The notes beneath the pieces are model-generated. The model saw nothing but the letters and a program-made list of their open reading frames with translations. It searched no databases and was not told the origin of the DNA. A DNA stretch of 64,000 nt, taken from assembly GCA_014529385.2 (NCBI GenBank), contig CM043956.1, positions 66,576,281-66,640,280 on the forward strand, given 5' to 3'. The DNA comes from Adiantum capillus-veneris. Taxonomy: Eukaryota; Streptophyta; Polypodiopsida; Polypodiales; Pteridaceae. A program made the translations under genes and the position numbers. This document shows positions 22,441-34,609 of the stretch, piece by piece. The first letter of the stretch is position 1, and each line of letters starts with the position of its first letter.

Positions 22441-24110
22441 CAGATAGAAATTGCAAAGTATACAATGCACTTCATGCAGAGGTGCCATACAAAAGTATGG
22501 TGAAGAGCTGGCACTGTGGTCTCTCCAAAATATATAAGAAATAGAAGTCATGCCCTATCTCGTAGCATTTATTTGTTGTGCGAAGCAAACACATAGTCAT
22601 GGGGTGCTGGATACATATAATGAACCTTGTAGTGTTTTTGAGTTGAAGTTGCGCTTGTGCAATTGAAATGTCCACTATTGTGAATATATGTCCTCCTTCT
22701 CATACACAAAACACACGTTAAGACAAATAAAAGAGATGTAGGATATAGATTAAACCTAAAGAGAAAAAAAGCTAATTTTATTTTTTCTACATCATAGACG
22801 TATTAGATTCCTACGTTAGTGCAAGAAGTGCCCTCACTTTGCATCCTAGAACCAATGTGCCAGAGCTTGGTGGCCCAGGCCTTATTGGGCATATCTTGCA
22901 ATCAATGCATTTCAAAGGAAGACATTTCAGACGTACATGTCAACCAAGGTAGTTCCAAATACCTTTAAGGGGATTTGACATACAACCAAAGAACTGTGAA
23001 GATTAATGAGGCCTTTCCCTCGAGCCCGCAACTAGAAGTCTCCTTGTGTTTAATTTTTCCATGTATGTGTGTTAGGGTGGTAGAAGGTGACCTCCTCATA
23101 CTATGGGACCAATAGTGTGCTTGGTTGGCTTTTGGTTGGAAAACAAATACAGCCTTCAAGAGAATGGCAATGTTTCCTTCACCAAGGTCTCCTATGGAAA
23201 ATTTGCAATGGTGATGGAGCAAGGGGGAATCATTATGTATGCCTCCACATTGGTCCCTTGTCTTACAAGGTGGTAGGTTTCTCATGCATAGACGAGAACA
23301 ACATGACAATCACCTCTTTCCACTACCTTTCTTGTTGCACGTGAATCACCTTGACATACAACACTGAAGAGGGAGTTGTGATCTTTCAATAGAATAACAA
23401 CAGTAGAATGCATGAATGCTACAACTCCTTCAACATTTTTATAGGATCCAATGACAAAAACATTAACATTTTCTTGAGGCTCAATTAGGATTGAAACTTT
23501 GGCCATCTGCATTGCCAACAATCTCATAGCATCAGCAAAAAACTGTGTTGAACGAGCCTGCAAAGGCAATGAGTTTTGGTGATGCCACTCCAGATTAGGC
23601 CAATTGATCAGCGATTGAAATCTCAAATATTTTATTTTAGTAGCCCTAGACCATAACTCCGCCATGGATTGATCTCACGAAATATCTGATCTTTAAGATT
23701 GCCCATTACGTTGGCAAGCATCCAAAGTACCTTCGAGCTTGATGATCTAAAAAATATAAGCAAGGTTTAAAAGATCTTCGGTACTCTTTTTCGATTTTGC
23801 CCAGCTTTTTGCTGCATGCGCAAACTGCATGGAAAAGAATTGGTGTGAATCTTGATCAAAATTAGACATGGGGACCTGCTATATATCATTTCCATGAACA
23901 TTGAAGGATGGCCGAGGACACATGATTGTTGAATCTGCATGAGCTATACTTGGAGTGACATAATGCTGGCCATAACTAGTTGCACCTACAACAACAAGTT
24001 GAGTAAGGTACTTAAAGCTGGACATACTGTTCAATTGGCCACTAAGTCTTGTTGCACATAAATCTGCTATGATCACTACACGGGAAATACAAAGGTGGGC
24101 TTATAATTAG
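22441..24110 (-). pseudogene. Possible degenerate host gene, family unrecognised
   Basis: Three minus-strand open stretches in series read like protein: 23879-24076 (65 codons), 23282-23665 (127 codons) and 22965-23309 (114 codons). The last two overlap in different frames. The 127-codon piece contains W-P-N-L-E-W-H-H-Q-N and F-F-A-D-A-M-R-L-L-A-M-Q-M-A. The lower frame resumes M-R-N-L-P-P-C exactly where the upper one stops, which points to a frameshift in one coding sequence. I do not recognise the family and propose no function. It could also be an unknown transposon ORF. Confidence 0.35.
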
Positions 24111-24427
24111 TATTGACACTTCATTACAAAAGAAGGCCAATTCCAATATGCGGATGGAGCAAAACAGTCACATTGTTGACCTTGTACTGGTGGAATGAAT
24201 AGAGAGGAGCTAGGCATATAGACTCTATGTTACTAAAGAATGTTCTTGTCATGGCGACGAGGTAGCCTTTTCTTCCTAGCTCTTGTACCATAGATGCCAC
24301 TTCCAACACCAAAGATGAGAAATGATCCAACACCATAGATGGGCGTTGCCACTTCCAGCACCATAGGGTTTTCATTTGATGGTTCCATTAAAGCTTATGC
24401 GCAAGCAAAGCTATCATCACCTATGTG

Positions 24428-24430
<3 letters not shown>

Positions 24431-24510
<80 letters not shown>
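24431..24510. repeat. (TC)40 microsatellite
   Basis: An uninterrupted TC dinucleotide run of 80 bp. It is not inside a recognised LTR, although the copia LTRs of this window carry shorter TC tracts. Confidence 0.97.
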
Positions 24511-24513
<3 letters not shown>

Positions 24514-24835
24514 GAGTGGCTAGAGACACACCTGCAACAAAGCTCCGAGCTGATTTGAGGAACCTACAAACTGCTTGTGGAGAAAATTGATGTGCCTCTG
24601 AGAGAAATCAAGCAACGCAAACTAGTTTATTCACACACATTTTTTTATATATAGCTTTTCACTGGAGCAATGTTTTTTTTAATTTAAATCTACTACCACG
24701 TAGTGGATCCTGTGTTCAGATATTAGTGAAATATCCTTGGGCTCATCAAGTAAAAACCCACAACACCATATACATGTACTGCTATATTAGCAGTTATCAA
24801 ACTTTACAAAATTCATATTCCAAGAGTCACATCAC

Positions 24836-24840
24836 TTCAT
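24836..24840. repeat. Target-site duplication TTCAT, left of copia A (partner at 51851-51855)
   Basis: TTCAT precedes the TG of A. The right flank of A is CATGT, which does not match. The reverse complement of ATGAA at 51851-51855, left of copia C, does match. Confidence 0.85.
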
Positions 24841-24989
24841 TGTTGGAGCTATATATGGCTCACTCTACTCAACTTGGTCTCACCTATATATTTGTATCTT
24901 GTCCTCAATATGAATCAGTCTTCGGGAGCGTATATGGTGTGTCTCTTGTCTCTCCTCTCTCTCTCTCTCTTTCTCTCTACATCTCAACA
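24841..24989 (+). repeat. 5' LTR of copia A
   Basis: 149 bp, TGTTGGAGC...CTCAACA, with a TATATAT box near position 10 and a TC tract near the 3' end. Confidence 0.95.
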
Positions 24990-25002
24990 TGGTATCAGAG
25001 CA
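24990..25002 (+). other. Primer binding site of copia A
   Basis: TGGTATCAGAGCA directly abuts the LTR and is complementary to the initiator tRNA-Met 3' end. Confidence 0.93.
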
Positions 25003-25758
25003 GTAACGATCATGCGCCGATTCAATTCATGGTGACAAAACAGCATGTGTATGCGATTTGCATGTAAGTTTCAAAAATTTCTACGAATTTTATTTTTGAG
25101 CATTGATTCTTGTTAACTGTGGTTGTTTTGTGTTAAGGAGAATATGATTAGTGTTTTGTGTGACGTTTATTGCTAATCAATCTAATCGTTGATTACGTTT
25201 TCTTGTTGATGACACTCTGAACTTCATCTCAATTTTTCTTGCTGTTCTGCTCAAAATTTGGAGAAACGGGAAAAGCGCAATGGATCCTAGAGCAATGGCA
25301 CTTTTCATCCAAAACTTGTTCGTCTCCTCGAGCTCTTCGATTTGAGTTCTAGGTTTGCATCAATCGGAGTTCGCAGCAGAAAGTTATGCTGTTTTTACTG
25401 CAATTGAGCTTGACGCATCTTTCTTCGTCCTACTTCTTCATGAAGCGTCCGCGATCGTTTTTCTTATTTTGGCGTTAACTTTTTCAAGAAGATTTAGCTT
25501 TTTGCTATTCATATTGTGGCCGTCAATCTTGCGTCTCACGCCACTCTATTTTGAGGACTCTTTTATTATTAACGCTCCTTTACCCTGCCCTTTTTGGGTG
25601 ACGTCTCTCACATCTTTGGAAGTTCCTTGAGCATCCTTCTTACGTTTATCGTTGACAGAACGCAGTCCTCATATCTCTCTCATTCTCAATTGCGGCCTTC
25701 ACCATATATGGTGTGCAAATTCTGCGATCTTATCTTATACGTCTTCTCGCAACAAGAT

Positions 25759-28700
25759 ATGGCTATGAATATTCTCGTCAATGGCTTTCCTTCTAGCCAG
25801 GGTTCTGTTCCTCCTTTCCAAGGTCAAGCTTTTCCAGGCTGGAAAGCAAAGATGTTGTTAATTCTTGAAGGCGATGAACTCTCCGATGTTGTTCTTGGAA
25901 ATCGTGTTTGTCCGCCTCAGCCTGTTGATACGGATAATGATAACGTGCTTATCATTGAAGGACCTATATTTGAAGATTGGAATGTTGCCTATACGTATTG
26001 GCAACGACGTGATAAAGCAGCTCGTCGGTATATTCTTTCTGCTCTTACTGATTCCCTTTTGCTTGATATGTACGAACTGCCTACTTCCCACGACGTATGG
26101 AAGTACCTTATTGCAAACTTTCAGAAGAAATCTGTCACAGAAATACTTTATTTGAGAGGGTTGCTTAACAAGTTACAATATGAAGTTGGTACTGCCATGA
26201 CGGGACATATTGAATCTTTCAAATCTATTATTAATCAACTTGCTGCTGTCGGTGATCCTATTCCACAAAAGCAACTGATTGCACTTCTCCTTGATACGGT
26301 GAAGGACTCTTCTTATGATAACATTGCTACTATTCTCTCTAATAAAGATGGTCTTGATTTCGACCAAGCCTGCATGTCTTTAATTGAATACTCTCAACGT
26401 CAAGAACGTCGTAATGCTAGTCATGATACAACTATGATTTCACACGAGGAGACTGAGTCACAACAGATGAAACGGGCTTTTTATGCTCGAAGGCGTCCAT
26501 TTCAACGAGGAAACCGCAGAGGTGGCCGTCGCGGTAATATTTTCTCTCGTCTCAAATTTCCTAATAAGCAATGTTCTTACTGCAACAGAAATGGCCATAC
26601 TGAAGATGATTGTTGGGCACGTCAATATGATGAAGAACACAATATTACCACAAAACAACCATGTTTATCTAGAGACTCTTCTTCTTCTTGTTGTGAATAT
26701 TGTGGACGATCTGATCATCCCACTCATATGTGCTATAAGCGTCGATTCGACACAGATCGGAATAGAGCATATGCTACTGAACATCGAAACAACATTGTAC
26801 CAGAAACAAGTTGCATCCTATGTTCAGTTGCTCCAGACAGAATACTTCATGTACGCGATGGATCACTTTTTATTGTCAATTCTGGTGCTACAGGAAATAT
26901 GACATTTCAGTCTAAGTGGCTCCATAACTATCATCCACTGCCAGTTCAACGTGTTGTTTATCTTGCTGATGATACTACTTGTCAAGTAAAGGGTATTGGA
27001 GACTTATATCTTGGTACCTTATCTTCTTTCACTCGAATTTTGCGAGGAGTATTACATGTACCAGATCTTCAACGTAATCTTCTTTCAGTTGCTAGACTTG
27101 TTGATCTTGGTCTGTTTGTTGGATTTGATCATACCAAATGCCGAATTGAGAAAGATGGATAGACTATAGCCTGTGCTCCTCGAAATGGTAATTTGTTTGA
27201 ACTCTCTCTCAACGATGTTGTAGCAAATGTTGTCACTACTCCAAGTGATCAAGATTGCAAAGTATGGCATCACCGTTTTGTTCATGCTGATTTCTCAAAA
27301 CTCCTTGATCTTCAACGTCGTGATCTTGTTCATGGCATGGATCTGAAAGCCCATCCTCATATGGGAATTTGTGAATTTTGTGCTCTTGGGAAACACAATC
27401 GCAAACCCTTTCCTCTTTCAAATACAACTCATTCTCATGACATATTGGATCTTGTTCATACTGATATATGTGGACCTCTACCTTCTTCGAGATCACAATA
27501 TCGCTACTTCATTATTTTCATTGATGATTTCTCAAGGTATACGACTGTATTTCTACTTAGATAAAAATCTGAAGCCTTATCTGTTTTCAAACAATTCCAC
27601 AAGGCTGCGGAACTTCAAACTGGTCGTTGCCTTAAGAAGCTTCGTAGTGATAATGGAGGCGAATATGTTTCTCGAGAGTTTGTGAGTTACTGTGCTGACA
27701 GTGGAATTCATCATGAACACACTATTCCATATTCGCCTCAACAGAACGGTGTTGCTGAACGAAAGAATTGCACTATTCTCAATGCTGTAAGATGTATGCT
27801 GATTCATTCTGGCTTATCTCGTGTTTTTTGGGCTGAAGCTACTTTGACAACAGTATTTATTCAGAATCATCTTCCTACTACTGCACCCTCTGGTAAGATA
27901 CCCATCACAGCATGGACAGGTGACATTCCTTCTGTATCTCATTTTCGAACCTTTGGATGTATTGCTTATATTCATGTTCCCAAAGAAACACGAACAAAGC
28001 TTGATGCTCCTGGTCTTAAAGTTATTTTTATTGGATATTCTGACACTTCCAAAGGCTACAAATTCTATGACCCTTCCTCCAAGAAAGTAATTGTGAATCG
28101 TGATGCTACTTTTAACGAACATCTTATGGGAGGCTCATGGTCCATGGATGATTCTGATGATACTAAATCATTGCTTCAAGATTTTCCATTTCTTTCAGAA
28201 GATGAAACTCTTCCTATAGAGCAACTTTCCTCTTCACAACCATCCATTCGGAATGTTGCCAATGATGATATTGATATTTTTGTTGATCTGCCTATTGATT
28301 TTGAATATGGCTCATGTCATGTTTATGATGACGATATTGCTGATAATGCTTTTTCTACCTCCGAAGATTCCATTACTTATGATGAATCTATCTCTTCACC
28401 ACAAAAGTATCAATGGCAAGAGGCTATGGAAGCAGAGTACGATTCTCTTATCTCTAAAGGTACATGGATACTAACTGAATTACCTCCTGGTCGTACAGCT
28501 ATTAAATGTAAGTGGGTGTATAAGACAAAAGCAAAAGCAGATGGATCTTTTGACAAGCTCAAGGCGCGTTTAGTTGCAAAAGGTTACTCCCAAGTAGCTG
28601 GTGTTGATTATCAAGAGACTTTTTCACCAGTTGTTCGCATTACAAGTGTTCGAGTTTTATTGGCATTTGCTGTTCAATTTGATTTAGAAGCTCATCAAAT

Positions 28701-29940
28701 GGATGTGCGAACTGCTTTTCTTAATGGTGACTTGGAAGAGGAAGTTTATATGGAACAACCAGAAGGGTTTGTTATTCCAGGTAAAGAAGACCTTGTTGCT
28801 CAACTCCATAAGGCACTATATGGTCTCAAACAAGCCTCGCGAGCCTGGTATACAAAATTTGATCTTTTTCTCACCTCTAAAGGATTCATCTCTTGCTCGT
28901 CAGACCCCAACTTATACATAAAATGCCAAGGTAGCAGTTTTGTGATTCTTGCTCTTTATGTGGATGATACCATCCTTGTTTCCAATGATTTGGGATTTCT
29001 TCATCAAGTGAAAAAGTTATTGTCTTCTGCATTTGATATGGTGGATCTTGGAGAGATTCACTCGTGTCTTGGCATTCAAATCCAACGGAACCGTACAAAA
29101 GGTATTTTATTCCTTCGACAGTCAAAGTTTATTGCAGATACTATTCAAAAATTTGGTATGGAATCTGCACATTCAGCCAACACACCTTGTCTTGCGAGCT
29201 CTACGAAGAACACTTCTGACAATGGCGGTCAACTTGTCACAAATCAACCTTATGCTAACTTGATTGGATGTCTTCAGTTTGTTGGCATGAACACTCGTCC
29301 TGATATTCTGTTTGCTGCTAATTATCTTGGACAACATCTTGCATGTCCTTCTCTTAAGCATTGGTCTGCTGCCAAGCGTGTGTTGAAATACTTGAAAGGC
29401 ACTACAGATTTTGGTTTAGTCTATCGACGACAACTCACATCGGATTCTATGCAATCTCTTTCTCTTTTGGGTTACACAGATGCAGACTGGGCAAGCTTAT
29501 CTATGTGATCTACTAGTGGAAATTTCTTCTTTATAAATGGTTGTCTTGTTTCTTGGACTAGCAAGAAACAACGTTGTGTTGCAGTTTCTACGACTGAGTC
29601 AGAATATGTTGCGGCATCACTTGCAGCTCGTGAGTTGATTTGGCTTCGACAAATGCTGGTTGATATTGGTCACTCTCCTCTTTCTAGCACACCCTTGCGG
29701 TGTGACAACCAAAGTGCTATTAGTCTTGCAAAAGACTATGTTCAACATAATAAGTCAAAGCACATTGCTGTCCATTATCATTATGTCATGTATGAAGTAC
29801 GCAAAGGAACCATTATGGTTGAACACTGTCCAAGTGACCAGATGATTGCAGACATTTTGACCAAAGGCCTCAACGAGTCATGTTTCATCCTCTTGCACTC
29901 GGAGCTTGGAGTTTCTTCGACCTCACTCTTTCTAGATTAG
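25759..29940 (+). pseudogene. Copia A Gag-Pol polyprotein with three in-frame stops
   Basis: Gag starts at ATG 25759 (M-A-M-N-I-L-V-N), a start shared by copies C and, with substitutions, D and E. Two CCHC knuckles lie at residues 272-285 and 312-325. The protease reads V-N-S-G-A-T at residue 374, where copy C keeps D-S-G, so the catalytic Asp is lost. Integrase carries H-H-R-F-V-H-A, C-E-F-C, H-T-D-I, S-D-N-G-G-E-Y and G-V-A-E-R-K-N. RT has W-V-Y-K-T-K and Y-V-D-D. RNase H ends A-D-I-L-T-K-G-L. The whole region is one frame broken by TAG 27160, TAA 27562 and TGA 29506. The first two are also present in copy E. Confidence 0.95.
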
Positions 29941-30129
29941 CTTCTTTGCTATTGTAATAGCTTTGTACATATGACATTGTAATCTTTTAGGTACCATGCA
30001 CTATGCACACTCCACATTTGCACATTGTGATCTCTAAGTCACTTGAATATTTGAACATAGATGCACAATTCACTTTCACATCATCATCGCTGGTTCATAT
30101 TTTCACATTGTATAGGGGCTTGGGTTTTT

Positions 30130-30148
30130 CCCTTGAACTCCCCAAGGG
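30130..30148 (+). other. Conserved 3' UTR hairpin upstream of the polypurine tract
   Basis: CCCTTG and CAAGGG flank a 7-base loop, followed by a T run. The same stem occurs at the equivalent place in B (32205-32223), C (52041-52059, other strand), E (near 62443-62460), and the LTR remnants at 21883-21900 and 51568-51585. Confidence 0.7.
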
Positions 30149-30175
30149 TTTTTTCATCCAAAGCTAGAGACCTTT

Positions 30176-30188
30176 GTTTGAGTGGGGG
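30176..30188 (+). other. Polypurine tract of copia A
   Basis: GAGTGGGGG immediately upstream of the 3' LTR. Confidence 0.8.
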
Positions 30189-30333
30189 TGTTGGAGCTAT
30201 ATATGGCTCACTCTACTCAACTTGGTCTCACCTATATATTTGTATCTTGTCCTCAATATGAATCAGTCTTTGGGAGCGTATATGGTGTGTCTCTTGTCTC
30301 GTCTCTCTCTCTCTTTCTCTCTACATCTCAACA
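30189..30333 (+). repeat. 3' LTR of copia A
   Basis: 145 bp, TGTTGGAGC...CTCAACA. Its TC tract is about 4 bp shorter than that of the 5' LTR. Confidence 0.95.
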
Positions 30334-30338
30334 CATGT
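30334..30338. repeat. Target-site duplication CATGT, right of copia A (partner at 57167-57171)
   Basis: CATGT follows the CA of A. Its reverse complement ACATG follows copia C at 57167. Both sit inside one old copia sequence at the same word (GGYTCATGTCATGTT). Confidence 0.85.
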
Positions 30339-31610
30339 CATGTTTATGATGACGATATTAGTGATAATTCGTTTTCTACTTCTGAAGATACTGTTACTCA
30401 TAATGAAGCTGCCTCTTCACCACAAAAGGATGAATGGCAAGAGGCTATAGAAGCATAGTACGATTCTCTTATCTCTAAAGGTACATGGATACTAACGAAA
30501 CTACCTCCTAGTCGTACAACTATTAAGTGTAAGTGGGTGTATAAGACAAAGGTAAAAGAAGATGGATCTTTTGACAAGTTCAAGGCACGTTTAGTTGCAA
30601 AAAGTTACTCCCAGATTAATGGTGTTGATTATCAAGAGAACTTTTCACCAGTTGTTTTCATTACAAATGTTCAATTTTTATTGGCATTTGATGTTCAATT
30701 TATAAGCGCATCAAATGGATGTGCGAACTATTTTTTTGAATGGTGATTTAGAAGAGATATTTTATATGGAATAGCCAGAAGGGTTTGTTAATTGAGGTAA
30801 ATAAGACCTTGTAACTCAAGTTCATAAGGCACTATATGGTCTCAAACAAGCTTCGCAAGATTGGTATATAGAATTTGATCTTGTTCTCACCTGCAAAGGA
30901 CTCATCTCTTGCTCTTCAGACCCCGACTTATATATAAAGTGCCAAGGTAGCAATTTTGTGATTCTTGCTCTTCATGTGGATGATACCATCTTTTTTCCAA
31001 TGATTTGAGTTTTTTTCTCAACAAGTGAAAAAGTTATTATCTTCTACATTTGATATGGTGGATATTGGAGAGATTCACTCATGTCTTGGCATTTAGATAG
31101 GAATTGCACAAAGGCATTTTATTCCTTTGATAGTCAAAGTTTATTGCAGATACTATTCAAAAATTTGGTTTTGAATTTTCACATTCGGCCACACACCTTG
31201 TCTTGCCGCGAGTTCTACAAAGAATACTTCTGACAATGGCGGTCAACTTGTCACAAATAAATCTGATGCTAACTTGATTGGATGTCTTTATTTTGTTGAC
31301 ATGAACACTCGTCTTGATAATTTGTCTGTTGCTACATATCTTGGACAACATCTTGCACGTCCTTCTGTTAAGCATTGGTTTGCAGCAAAGCATGTATTGA
31401 AATACATAAAAGGAACTACAGATTTTGGTTAGGTCTATCAACGACAACTGACATCGGGTTCTATGAAATCTCTTTCTCTTTTGGGTTACACAAATGCAGA
31501 TTGAACAAGCTCACATTTATCTATGCCATCTACTAGTGGCAATTGCTTCTTTATAAATGGTTGTCTTGTTTCTAGGACTAGTAAGAAACAACACTTTGTT
31601 GTAGTTTCTC

Positions 31611-31732
31611 TGATTGAGTTGTGAATATGTTGCGGCATCACTTGTAGCTTATGAGCTGATCATCAGTTTCTACAACTGAGTTTGAATATGTTGCGGCATC
31701 GCTTGCAGCTCGTGAGCTTATCTTGCTTTGAA
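31611..31732 (+). repeat. 62-bp tandem duplication within RNase H of copia B
   Basis: The segment coding S-T-T-E-x-E-Y-V-A-A-S-x-A-A-x-E-L-I occurs twice back to back (31611-31672, 31672-31732). Copies A and C have it once. Confidence 0.8.
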
Positions 31733-32263
31733 AAATGATGGTTGATATTGGTCATTCTCCTCTTTCTAGCACACCCTTGTGGTGTGACAACCAAAGTGCT
31801 GCTAGTCTTGTAAAAGACTATGCTCAACATAATAACTCAAAGCACGTTGTTGTGCATTATCATTATGTCCGATATGAAGTACGTAAAGGCACCAAAATGG
31901 TTGAACACTTTCCAAGTGACCAGATGATTGCATAAACTCTCACCAAAGGCCTCAACGAGTCACACTTCATCCTCTTGCGCTTAGAGTAGCTTCAACCTCA
32001 CTTTTTCTAGATTAGCTTCTCTGCTATTATGATAGCTCTGTACATATGATATTGTAATCATATAGGTACCATGCACTATACACACTCCACACTTGCACAC
32101 TGTGATATCTGGGTCACTTGTATATTTGAACATAGATACACATTCACATTCACATCATTATTGTTGGTTCATATTTTCACAGTTGTATAGGGGCTTGGGT
32201 TTCTCCCTTGAACTCGCCAAGGGTTTTTTCATCCAAAGCTAGAGACCTTTGTTTGAGGGGGGG

Positions 32264-32404
32264 TGTTGGAACTATATATGGCTTACTCTACTCAACTTGG
32301 TCTTCCTATATATTTGTATCTTATCCTCAATATGAATCAATATTGGGGAGCATACATGGTGTGTCTTTTGTCTTGTCTCTGTCTCTTCTCTCTACATTTC
32401 AACA
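32264..32404 (+). repeat. 3' LTR of copia B
   Basis: 141 bp, TGTTGGAAC...TTTCAACA, more diverged than the LTRs of A and C. It is preceded by the hairpin at 32205-32223 and a GAGGGGGGG purine tract. Confidence 0.9.
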
Positions 32405-33859
32405 TCTAGGACATGTCTTGAGAAAAGTGTTTTTATTATAGTGTCATAAATTAGAAGAGTTTCTTCGCATATTATTTTAAATATCTCATTGAAAGTGGAA
32501 CAATTTTTTGATTGGCTACTAATATCTATTAAAAAAAAGAAAATTCATTTAAGAAATAGCTTCAAGTAATCATTAAATTTTGGATTTATGAAGTGCGTCC
32601 TATGTGAAGAGGCATCTCTCATTTAAGTAACATTACTAATGTAATTGTTTGATGCTCCTATCATCGTATTCTTAGTACTTATCTTTTTTGAGGTGATGCA
32701 AGTTACCAAAATGGTGTTGACAACTGATAGTGCTACAAACATGGTGTTTAATGAGCACCCTCTATCTTGAAGATAATATACTCCTTGCATTTAGTACTTT
32801 GTTGTGGATGAGATAAAGACCATAAATCTTATAAAATGAGTTGTTGGTAATCTTTGAGTACAACCCATATAGATTTAGTGTAATCAAATCATAGGCTGCG
32901 TATTAGTCGCATAAATGGTGTTTTGAAACACCACCTTTTTTTAAGACACCATTTCTAGAAGTTTTATTGAGGCTTTAAAGCATGTATTGATGAAAATGCA
33001 TAGGCATGTATTGAAAAGCATAGGTTGCTTATTAGTCACATCAATGGTGTTTTTAAACACCTTCTTTTTTTGAGAAACCATCTCTGGAATCTTTATTGAG
33101 GTTTTAAAGCATGTATTGATAAAAATGTGGCATGTTAATATAGATTCTTTGGCACAAACATATATATTGTGGTAGTAAATGACACTATAGATGCCATAAA
33201 TGACAAGTATTGGTCTTAGGGCCATAGTCTACTCCACATTATTTTTTTAGGTTTTTCAATTATCAAATTTTAATCTGGGTGTTGTACATACTGCAGTGTA
33301 GTTGAAACTTCAAAGTTGAGACTAGCTATTTATATCATTTTTAAGTCGACCAATTTTATGATAAGAAATTTTGGTGCTCTTTTTGTGTAGATATTATAGT
33401 TTTGGTTGGTGCAATCAATATATATGGTACTTAGTAGTCTTATGATTTTGTGTGTTTTGACACCTTAATTCTTTTATATTCCATCTTTATGAGCTTTGAT
33501 TGATGTTTTAGGAAATTTCTTCAATACAAATCTTTTTGCAAAAATATATATTCAATTTTTCTTATAAAATCTAATATAGAAAAATACAATTTGGGTGCTA
33601 GAATCATGGAATCATATCTAAATTAATGAAGGTCAATTTGAGTGTAAAAATGGTAGAATATCACGATCCTAATACATCAATCTAGAATTTATACACCCCC
33701 CATGGAGTGATATAGCAAGCACTTGTAACCACCGGAGTGCGCGCTAATGCCATAAAATACTCCACATACATCAAGATTTCATATGTACCATTATCAAAAA
33801 ATCAAATAGAGCTCTATGCTGCAAACTGAGGCAAGATGGTCAGTCTAGGTCAAGAAAAT
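32405..33859. other. AT-rich DNA with a diverged 122-bp tandem duplication
   Basis: No coding content. About 32893-33015 and 33018-33135 are diverged direct copies (CATAGGYTGCKTATTAGTC..., CACCWTTT, AAAGCATGTATTGAT). The rest shows nothing recognisable. Confidence 0.55.
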
Positions 33860-34115
33860 TTGCCAAGTGTTACCATATACATGTGGTAGTGATGTGTGTG
33901 AACACACTAGGACTGCCAGGGCATTTTTTCCCTCTTTAGGAGGTTTTTTTCCCCATGCATTGTACATACGCCCATTCATTCCAGGGCTATCTATCTTTCC
34001 ATTCAACACTAAGTGACACACTCTCAGTTGTGTTCCTTGGTCTTCCTTCGTCTTCTCCAAGCTGTGCGCGTTTCTCTGCAACCCTAATTTCAAAAATTGG
34101 TATTAGAGCAGGTTG
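33860..34115 (+). mobile_element. Possible LTR end with primer-site-like sequence
   Basis: At 34099-34110 TGGTATTAGAGC follows sequence ending AACCCTAATTTCAAAAAT. A primer site with one mismatch at that place suggests the end of a 5' LTR starting near 33871 (TGTTACC). No partner LTR or coding region follows in this strand, so it would be a fragment. Confidence 0.3.
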
Positions 34116-34149
34116 CATCTTCGCGGGCTTAGTCCCAGCACACACCTGC

Positions 34150-34600
34150 TCATTTTCTTCGATTTCTGTGAGCTTTGGTGAGCGTCGCAGGTCCACAACA
34201 ATTCCCATGTGTTGGTTTCATGGATGTTATTTTCTCACTTTGATTATCCTTAAGGACATCTTCTTCATTGAAAATATCACAATTGTCTCCCAAGTCAATG
34301 GCATCCGATACACACTCTTCTAGGGTCATATGTTTCTTGCTATATAATATAGCATGAAGTTCTTTGTTTAGCAGTCCCTCAAGAGATAGTGATACTAATA
34401 TTTCTTTTGCAGGTATTTCTAGTTCTAGGCATCTTGCAATAAATTGCTTCATTCTAGTTGCACAATCCCTAACAGACTCACCTTGTTTCTATTTGAAGCT
34501 ATAGATTTGAGCTACCGTATTATGTTTGATCCCCGTTTTGGAATATGCAGTTACAAATCTTTGAGTTAATGTATTTTACTCCATGATTGACGTCGGGGGA
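34150..34600 (-). pseudogene. Gypsy-type gag fragment, left of the gypsy element
   Basis: A minus-strand frame broken by two stops reads L-T-Q-R-F-V-T-A-Y, then G-E-S-V-R-D-C-A-T-R-M, then L-L-N-K-E-L-H-A-I and L-E-E-C-V-S-D-A. This is the retrotransposon-gag (capsid) pattern. It is cut at 34609 by the gypsy LTR. The fragment at 44489-45164 on the other side of that element is also a minus-strand gag N-terminus and may be the upstream part of the same gene, though the two do not join without a gap. Confidence 0.65.
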
Positions 34601-34609
34601 ATGTTTTGT

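Larger units (their letters stand above)
24841..30333 (+). mobile_element. Ty1/copia retrotransposon A, full length, three stops
   Basis: A 5.49-kb element with very short LTRs (149 and 145 bp), an initiator-Met primer site, a single-frame polyprotein and a polypurine tract. It is closely related to C, D/B and E. Its two flanks do not form a duplication (TTCAT and CATGT), but each matches one flank of the inverted copy C, the mark of recombination between the two. The right end sits inside the older copia B/D. Confidence 0.95.
30334..32404 (+). pseudogene. Copia B: 3' half (RT, RNase H, LTR) of an old, split element
   Basis: Begins in the hinge between integrase and RT (equivalent to about 28313 in A). 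Recognisable pieces include W-V-Y-K-T-K and F-K-A-R-L-V-A-K (30520-30600), an RT part around 30840-30990 with V-D-D-T, and RNase H 31735-31935 with W-C-D-N-Q-S-A and D-Q-M-I-A. Many frameshifts and stops make it older than A. The RNase H region carries a tandem duplication of about 62 bp (31611-31732). The 5' half of the same element is D at 57167-57989 and 62650 onward. An inversion now separates the halves. Confidence 0.9.

Noticed and set aside
24431-24510. TC run as part of a hidden copia LTR
   Set aside because: No TGTTGGAGC start or CAACA end lies around it; it is a plain microsatellite.
30334-32404. Treating B as a separate solo insertion with its own 5' end
   Set aside because: It starts exactly at the 5-bp word that ends D at 57167, so it is the other half of D and not an independent truncated copy.
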